Source: Zancudomyces culisetae
Taxonomy: Eukaryota; Kickxellomycota; Harpellomycetes; Harpellales; Legeriomycetaceae
Direction: 5' to 3'
Assembly: GCA_001969505.1 (NCBI GenBank)
Contig: LSSK01001074.1
Span: 1 to 37,760, forward strand
DNA length: 37,760 bases
Made by a program: the position numbers and the translations under genes. Position 1 is the stretch's first letter; each line of letters starts with the position of its first letter. This document shows positions 31,088 to 37,760 of the stretch, piece after piece. The notes below the pieces were generated by a model, which had not been told where the DNA came from, did not search any database, and saw nothing but the letters and a program-made list of their open reading frames with translations.

Positions 31088-31911
31088 ATGAGAGGTACAA
31101 GACATTATCCAGATACCATTTATATCCAAATCATCCATATACCATTCTATATATATGTACAAATAAAAAATAGTGACAATAGCAAGGATTGCAAACAGGT
31201 ATACCAAAAACTTTTTTAATTCCAGTCAACCCTTGGTGGTAAAATCAGCCCATTTAGCTTTGCATAATTTGGCCGCTCCCGTTGTAACAGGGATTCCACA
31301 ACAAAAAAAATATTCAAAGATTACCGAAGTAGTTTTGAAGGATGCTCCCGCAACAATAGGACCCTACTGTAATACTTTTTGGCTATGTTTTATTCATTTA
31401 TCTCATTTAACGAATGAAAGTAGGTTGAAAACTTGCTAAAAAGAAAATTCATTATCTCATGTGTATGTTAGCGAGAGCTGTCGTTTCGGGTGGAACAGTT
31501 TACGTTTCAGGACAATTACCCGTAGACTCCAAGACGAATGAATTTGTTAATGGTGATATTACATTGCAAACGGTAGGTTTTTGCCTGTCCTTATATCACT
31601 TTTTTTTCATTGATACCAACGTTGAGACTCATTTTGTTTTGGCCCTAACATTGGTAATACTGAGATTCTGTATTTTTATGCGCTAGAAAATCGTCTTGGA
31701 AAATGTCAAGGAGATATTAGAGGCGGCGGGATCTAGTATGGACAAAGTTGTTAAAACTACAGTGTTGTTGACTGACATTAACGAATGGCCTGCGATGAAC
31801 GAGGAATATGCAAAGCATTTCACCAAACCATATCCTGCACGAGTGGCATATCAGGTTGTTAACCTCCCAAAAGATGCCAAGGTTGAAATAGACTGCATTG
31901 CCACAGTATAA
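31088..31911 (+). CDS. Mitochondrial RidA/Mmf1 (YjgF/YER057c/UK114) enamine/imine deaminase
   Basis: Proposed exons are 31088-31094, 31183-31368, 31472-31572 and 31687-31911, with introns of 88, 103 and 114 nt (all TAG), giving 172 aa. RidA hydrolyses reactive 2-aminoacrylate and related enamines released by PLP enzymes, which protects branched-chain amino-acid synthesis. The core is unmistakable: GPYSRAVVSGGTVYVSGQLP made across the second intron, VLENVKEILEAAGSSMDKVVK, NEEYAKHF and YPARVAYQVVNLPKDAKVEI. Arg150 and Glu165 match the catalytic Arg105 and Glu120 of E. coli RidA. The N-terminal part (about 50 residues, Arg/Lys and Asn/Ser-rich) is a mitochondrial presequence. The first exon is the weak point. 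No in-frame ATG exists in exon 2, and joining the 7-nt exon ATG AGA G through a poor donor (GTACAA) gives MRARIANRYTKNFF. Another start is possible. Confidence 0.87.
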
Positions 31912-32778
31912 TATTTTTTTGTGCTGTTTTCTTTTTCAGTTAATATCTTGAAAATAAAAGCAATTGGCAAATGAACAGCCCACAGGATCCAGGTATGACT
32001 TTGTCTTGGATGCATCATGTTACCTTTGATGCTATAAAGATCCTGGTCATCTGATATCACACTTTTGTCTCTGCCCATTTTCTGTCTCATTTCATACAAT
32101 AAGGTTTCCGTTCATTAGACATGTTTGCTGGTGAATTCTATGATTGCCACGTGTCTGTTATAACGTTTTTTAGATATTAAAGTTCATTTATATCTTCACT
32201 GATCATTTTAGTAAAACCACAGGCGAACACAGTACATCACAAATAAACATTTCTAGCTTTATTGTAAGAACTTTGGAATAGATATGTAATAGTCATAATG
32301 TATAATACGATCATACTACCTAGGTAAATAGATCTGCAATCTCTGCTACTAGACACGATACTAACTTTTTATTTTATTTTTACTCATACAAAGTGTTTTT
32401 GTATCTGGAAATAAACAATAAACCAGTAATCCCCAACCCTCTAAAAGATTCACTTGGGTTACATTTGAATACCATTTTCTGTAATTTGGCAGATCTTCCC
32501 CATACAAAAAAAAACAAACCCCTAAATTCCTTTATGGATTACAATACATATTTATATATGCCAACTTTTGCTAAGCATAATCTCCTAAATAGCTATTTAT
32601 ATTCACTCATGAAATGCTACGTTTTATTTATGGAATTTACAATCAGATCATTTTAACCCAGTACAAAAAGTTAAGAATTGTACAAGAGAATGCATATGGA
32701 TACGAAATATTACACAAGTAAAGGAGCTTATTAATCAACTTGGTACAAGATCTAGCATAGTTTTTAGCCAACCTTAAA

Positions 32779-32796
32779 CCCATACCCATACCCATA
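32779..32796 (+). repeat. Short tandem repeat (CCCATA)x3
   Basis: Three exact CCCATA units in the RidA-ARF6 intergenic stretch, with no associated gene. Confidence 0.8.
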
Positions 32797-33116
32797 CATC
32801 TAAATATTCATTTGCCTATAGAGACCAAAAAACACCTCTCTACTTCAAGCCTGTATAACTTTACCGGGAATACATGTTTGCGAATACTCTTGTGCTACTT
32901 GTCATTATTAAGCCCTGATTTTATAATACACATTCCAAGTTACCCATTCAGAATTTTTTCTGCTTTGATTTGATGTATATTGCCATAAAAGTTTTAAAAC
33001 ATGCAGAGCGGAAAATTTGGCGGGTCGTCATTTTTATTTTAGCCTTTAATTTCTCCAAGCCCAACAAGTTTATGACAGGTATTTTTAACTCTACAAACGT
33101 AATCTGAGCAACTATT

Positions 33117-33215
33117 ATGTTGCGGATATTCGCTCGCTTTTACAAAGCCGCATCACATCCCATTTCCTCCCCTGCTCCAGCACCCACAAATTTAGTTTGG
33201 GCTCGCCCATCCTAA
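33117..33215 (+). CDS. Possible micro-protein with mitochondrial-presequence-like N-terminus (32 aa)
   Basis: An ATG frame of 32 codons encoding MLRIFARFYKAASHP, an Ala/Pro linker (SSPAPAPT) and a C-terminal NLVWARPS. The start is a basic amphipathic stretch without acids, like a mitochondrial presequence. The local base composition is clearly richer in GC than the 2 kb around it. An E2F-like TTTGGCGGG lies about 100 bp upstream. I do not recognise the product and see no convincing donor to extend it. It could be a mini-subunit of a mitochondrial complex, the first exon of a longer gene, or chance. Confidence 0.25.
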   Translation: MLRIFARFYKAASHPISSPAPAPTNLVWARPS

Positions 33216-34361
33216 TCAATAACGTTTGCCTTTCTATTTTTTCTTTCCATTTTTCTTTTATTATCAACTATGTACCATAAAATGTAACTGTTTAATTGCA
33301 GCAAATTCAAAATCAGTTATATTACTTTATTGCTTTGCCTTACGAATTTACCTCACTTCGGTCTATCATTGCTTGAAAATTAAAGCACCCCCATTTTTAT
33401 CCAAAAAAAGACTATGTCCTCCATAAAGGTAAACAAATTTCTTATTGCTGTCAAACCTATATTTTGTAAATTCAGCCTTTTCTTTTTTTTTTATGTCACG
33501 ATGAGTTTATTAAATTCAGGATGTATACATTATTTCTTATCTAATACAAATAGATTTCAGCAAATCATTTTAAATTGATTGGCATCACCCAAATCACCCA
33601 TTGTATAAGCATTGGCTCAGTATTACCAAAACTATTAGTCCATTTCCTCGTTTTTCCCTCTTGATTGTCTTCATTACTCTGACTTTTTGTTATATTTTCT
33701 TTTTTATTTTCCGGCAATTCTTGATGTCCATTAAATACAACTATTCGTTTCTTTGCAAGGTGAGGAAAAGGAAAAAGAAAAGTAATGAAATAAAACGGCA
33801 AATGAGCATGCTAAACATAAACAAATTTGTAAAAAGCTATAAAAAAATTCACTTTATGATATTATTATGAGATTAGTTTTTTTTTTTTTTTGAATATTAA
33901 ACAAAATAAATAGCAGGCTTTGATGCTGATAATATTGTATACCTTTTACATATTCTTACCTTAATTACATTTTAGCTATTTTGACCGACAAAGGCTGGGA
34001 TAACAATCTTGAACCGACGCTTTGAACATCACCGCATATCCATTCTTTTTCTTATATACGCACCCCCTTCCCCTGAAAATCGAATATCGTTTTAACATTT
34101 TGAACAGATCTACTCTATTCAAACTCAAAATCAAACAAAAAAGCAACAGGTACTTTTCTTTTTTAATTGTATAACAATTATTTGGATATTTAAATCTCCA
34201 GTACTACTCTAGCAAATGTTTATCCATCGACAATGAAAAAATTCGAACCGGTCAAAGATATCGAATCATACCCATGTCAATGAATAAAATTGCTAGATCT
34301 TTTGCATGTAAACAATTATTCAATATAAAATCAATTCAATCGAAAATAGTACATATAAAAA

Positions 34362-35155
<794 letters not shown>

Positions 35156-36022
35156 AATTTTTTTTATGTTTGACACAATATCATCCTCTACAAGTCTCTT
35201 TTTTCAGCTTGAATTGTTAGCTTTAGGTACTATAAATAATTTTATATATTGAAAATCGCTTTTACCTCATAAAATACCACTATTCATTAAACTTGCTAGT
35301 GTTTGCAAAGTTTATCCCGTTTTTTTAAAACGCATAAAGCTGGAGAAATATAAAGGAGGGCTACTAAGGTGTCTCCATCCTTCTTCCCAAGAAGAAATAG
35401 TAGGTGTGATTTTTTTGGGGGGAGGAGATCACTTGGGTTTCCAATCCTGTGTTTTTTTATAAGAGAAATGCAAGCATTTGTGACAGCCCAAGGTGTGGAG
35501 ATATTTTGAACACTTAACAAAAAATGCAAACTTATTTCAAAAACTTGAGATTAGTGTAACTGTATGCTTGAATGCTGGCTTGATAGACTGTAACACCCAA
35601 CCCGGGGTTTTTTTGTAGTGCAAATTTGGATATATTTTTCGCTTTTACGTTAAAAGCTAGGTCCAAGCAAAAATTTTGTGTGTGTGGGGGAAGGGAGGAA
35701 ATGTAGCATTTTATCTGTCATACTTTCCTGCCTGAGCGCTAAACTCGTCAAGAAGTCGGAAAAAAGATAATAAAGTGAATGAGGATATTGACTTGATGTA
35801 GGATAATAAAGACAGGTATAATTATTTCAATATTTCAAAGTATACTCAAGTCAAAACTTTATCTGAGCCTAAAATCTCACTCATATTATAAAACGCATAT
35901 ACTTTTTTAAAGGGGGGGGGGGTGGACATGGATAGTTGCTATAAATATTATTTTATTTTTAAAAAGGTGTAGTCTCGTATAAAATAAATTACAATAGTGG
36001 ACCTAGTGAACCAAAATGATCA
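35156..36022. other. Convergent intergenic, ARF6 to DNAJC3-like gene
   Basis: 867 bp holding both 3' ends. Three G-tracts on the plus strand, at 35417-35422, 35696-35708 (GGGGG-AA-GGG-A-GG) and 35912-35922 (eleven G), are striking in AT-rich DNA. No gene is supported. Confidence 0.45.
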
Positions 36023-37675
36023 TTAGAAATTGAAGTTAAAGGTGAACTGCTCGCCAAAATTGTTCTTAAACCCTCCTCTTCGCTTATGACCAAAGAATTG
36101 GTCCTGGAAATTACCAAAATCAAATTGGAAGCCACCTGGGTGTTGGTGTGGATGCTGGTGCATCTGTCCATCTTCTGGGTTATTGGGGTCAAATCCATTG
36201 TCGTATTTGGCTCTCTCTTCCTCATTGCCCAAAACACCATAAGCTAGATTTATCTCAGCCATCTTGGCCTCAGCAGCAGTTTTTTCTTCACCCTTGTGTC
36301 GATCTGGGTGATGGATTTTGGCCAGCTTTCTATATGACTTTTTGATCTCACTTTGGGTTGCATCTTTGGAAACACCAAGAATTTTGTAGTAATCTCGTTT
36401 TTTCAGTTCTCTTTTGGCCTTGTGCAGATCCTGCTCCAGATTTCTAATTTTTCCATCAAACTCCTCCTTCCGACTGTCGGAAGAATTATTTTCGTTGGAT
36501 TTTTTAGCATGGCTAAGCGTTTGTGTGGCTAAATTCAAATCATCCTCTGTTCCCAACCCTATCAAGGCTTCTGCCTTGACCAGTAAAAGCTCGATATCTT
36601 CTGGAATATGCTCCAAACCTCTTTTAGCAAGCGCCAAGGCTTGGGTACGTTTTTTAAGATGGTTTGCACTCTTTGCAGCAATTTTCTCAAGTCTTCCTAT
36701 CAATCTTGATTTCAAGCTCTCTGAGAACCCAAAATCTTTGTTGCTTTCGCTTAGGCTTTCCTTTATGGTTTTAATAAAACCGGAAGAGCTATCTGCTGGA
36801 GTCTCGAGTATCTTGAAGAGTGTATTGAATTTTTTCTTTTGGTACTCCTTATCGATTTCATCGAGTTTCCTGTGCATTTTTTTAATTTTTTTGAATTGCT
36901 TGAGACACATTTTGTTGTCTGGATCTTGGTTAAGACATGTCTTGATCATCTCCACCGCTTTAGCTGGTAGATCTAAATAGTATAATTGAAGGTGACTGAT
37001 TCTCAGATACTCCTTTGCCTTCTCTTTGTCGCTGACCCCTATCCGAAGACCCAATAAACGAATGTAGTCATTCACTCCTTCAAACACCTGCCCTTCTTCA
37101 AGGTAACAGTCTGCTCTGAGCGCTCTGAGCGTCGCGTGAAGTGGCATTATCTTCAATGCCTCTGTTGCTACTTTAATACACTCTTTGTAATCCTTTTTCT
37201 CCACATCTCTCTTTGTCTTTTTTACAAAACCCTCGCCTGCATTCGCATTTCGCCTCAGTTCTCTAATGGCCTTGTTTTGCTTGTTTATTTTTTCAAGCTG
37301 TGATATTTCCTCCTTGGCCTCCTTGATATCACCCCTCTTTAAATACAGTTGTCCCCGTTGCTCATATGCCATTTCAAAAGAAGGTTTCATTTCTATAACT
37401 TTTGCACAATCTTCCAATGCATGTGTAACGTCGTTTTTCTGAGTATAAGCCAGTGCTCTTTTGTAGTACCACACGTATTCGCTTCCGTCAATCTCGATTC
37501 CCTTTGAGTACGCCTTGATAGCCTCTGTCAATTTTCCTGAGGAAAAGCTTTCATCCCCTTGTTGAAAATATAACTTTGCATCTTCTCTGCTGGGTGCCTC
37601 ATCTCCTCTAATCTTGGCTGCAAACTCCAGGTTAAATGTGAAAAATACTGTGGTTACAAATGTAGTTAACTTCAT
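36023..37675 (-). CDS. ER TPR/J-domain co-chaperone of the P58IPK/DNAJC3 type
   Basis: A single exon of 550 aa starting at 37675. A signal peptide is present (MKLTTFVTTVFFTFNLEFAA). TPR repeats begin about residue 30 (AKLYFQQGDESFSSGKLTEA) and continue as helical pairs to about 400, with several degenerate repeats and Lys-rich helices in the middle. The J domain is about 428-495: DYYKILGVSKDATQSEIKKS, then HPD at 456-458, and YGVLGNEEERAKYDNG. The tail is His/Gly/Phe-rich (QHPHQHPGG, FDFGNF). No KDEL/HDEL signal is seen; it ends FNFNF. Relatives in the ER lumen bind misfolded clients through the TPRs and pass them to BiP/Kar2, and the gene is usually induced by the unfolded-protein response. 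The order of TPRs then a C-terminal J domain matches human DNAJC3 (504 aa) with a somewhat longer middle. Confidence 0.93.
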   Translation of the reverse strand: MKLTTFVTTVFFTFNLEFAAKIRGDEAPSREDAKLYFQQGDESFSSGKLTEAIKAYSKGIEIDGSEYVWYYKRALAYTQKNDVTHALEDCAKVIEMKPSFEMAYEQRGQLYLKRGDIKEAKEEISQLEKINKQNKAIRELRRNANAGEGFVKKTKRDVEKKDYKECIKVATEALKIMPLHATLRALRADCYLEEGQVFEGVNDYIRLLGLRIGVSDKEKAKEYLRISHLQLYYLDLPAKAVEMIKTCLNQDPDNKMCLKQFKKIKKMHRKLDEIDKEYQKKKFNTLFKILETPADSSSGFIKTIKESLSESNKDFGFSESLKSRLIGRLEKIAAKSANHLKKRTQALALAKRGLEHIPEDIELLLVKAEALIGLGTEDDLNLATQTLSHAKKSNENNSSDSRKEEFDGKIRNLEQDLHKAKRELKKRDYYKILGVSKDATQSEIKKSYRKLAKIHHPDRHKGEEKTAAEAKMAEINLAYGVLGNEEERAKYDNGFDPNNPEDGQMHQHPHQHPGGFQFDFGNFQDQFFGHKRRGGFKNNFGEQFTFNFNF

Positions 37676-37760
37676 TTTTGGCCTTTTTTTGTTGGATTTC
37701 TGGATTGTATCGAATGGTATGTAAGTTAAAGCTTCAGCTCTGCCCTGTATATGTTTTTTT

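Larger units (their letters stand above)
31912..34361. other. Long gene-poor stretch, RidA gene to ARF6
   Basis: About 2.4 kb. It contains a (CCCATA)x3 repeat at 32779-32796, an E2F-like TTTGGCGGG at 33016-33024 and a 32-codon frame at 33117-33215 (listed separately). A minus-strand frame at 33565-33801 is Lys/Glu-rich near its middle (KKENITKSQSNEDNQEGK) and may be a relic or a 3' exon, but I could not join it to anything. Minus-strand 31975-32099 is also open and less AT-rich, with no family recognised. Confidence 0.4.

Noticed and set aside
31851-32099. 82-codon minus-strand frame overlapping the RidA 3' end
   Set aside because: Part of it is antisense to the conserved RidA C-terminus. 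The remaining part has no recognisable family.
33565-33801. Minus-strand Lys/Glu-rich frame upstream of ARF6
   Set aside because: Reads partly like protein, but no partner exon, family or sensible start was found.
33995-34045. GGTTCAAGATT resembling a Pol III B box (minus strand)
   Set aside because: No A box at the right distance and no cloverleaf can be drawn, so it is not a tRNA.

Overview
The window looks like nuclear DNA of a fungus. It is AT-rich, with compact genes split by short GT-AG introns. The gene set points to fungi: a Cyk3-type SH3/transglutaminase-like cytokinesis protein, an LPX1-like hydrolase, a DHA2 multidrug transporter and a Thr/Ser-rich secreted CAP protein. PEX16, a CLPTM1L-type protein, a P58IPK/DNAJC3 homologue, an MTH1-type Nudix hydrolase and ARF6 are all absent or reduced in budding yeasts. 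With the high intron density they suggest an early-diverging lineage, perhaps Zoopagomycota/Kickxellomycotina. That placement is inference. CUG is read as leucine: the window carries a tRNA-Leu(CAG), and CTG codons fall at conserved Leu positions.

Layout from left to right. A 5' fragment of a mitochondrial HAD phosphatase gene (minus strand) is divergent from an MTH1-like Nudix gene. Next come an ABHD5/CLD1-like alpha/beta hydrolase (3 exons), PEX16 (5 exons), a tRNA-Leu(CAG) and a 2.5 kb AT-rich gene-poor stretch. A secreted CAP protein follows, then a very large single-exon CYK3-like gene (1953 aa), an APC5 subunit gene that I reconstruct from 12 exons, and a CLPTM1L-type membrane protein. 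Convergent to that is a small ubiquitin-fold protein, followed by an LPX1-like hydrolase (6 exons, minus). After another 2.5 kb gene-poor stretch come a DHA2 MFS transporter, TIM9 (3 exons, minus) divergent from a mitochondrial RidA/Mmf1 gene (4 exons), a third 2.4 kb sparse stretch, ARF6 (3 exons), and a DNAJC3-like ER co-chaperone (minus).

The genes are ordinary eukaryotic housekeeping genes and do not form a cluster or operon. Loose themes recur. Mitochondrial genes are the HAD phosphatase, TIM9 and RidA. Peroxisome or lipid genes are PEX16, the ABHD5-like and LPX1-like hydrolases and the CLPTM1L-type protein. Cell-division or membrane-traffic genes are CYK3, APC5 and ARF6. I found no CRISPR array, recognisable transposon or clear novel system. 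The most noteworthy points are the CYK3 transglutaminase fold that has lost two of its three catalytic residues, introns that end in TAG in 29 of 30 inferred cases, and several genes (APC5, PEX16, LPX1-like, TIM9) visible only after splicing.
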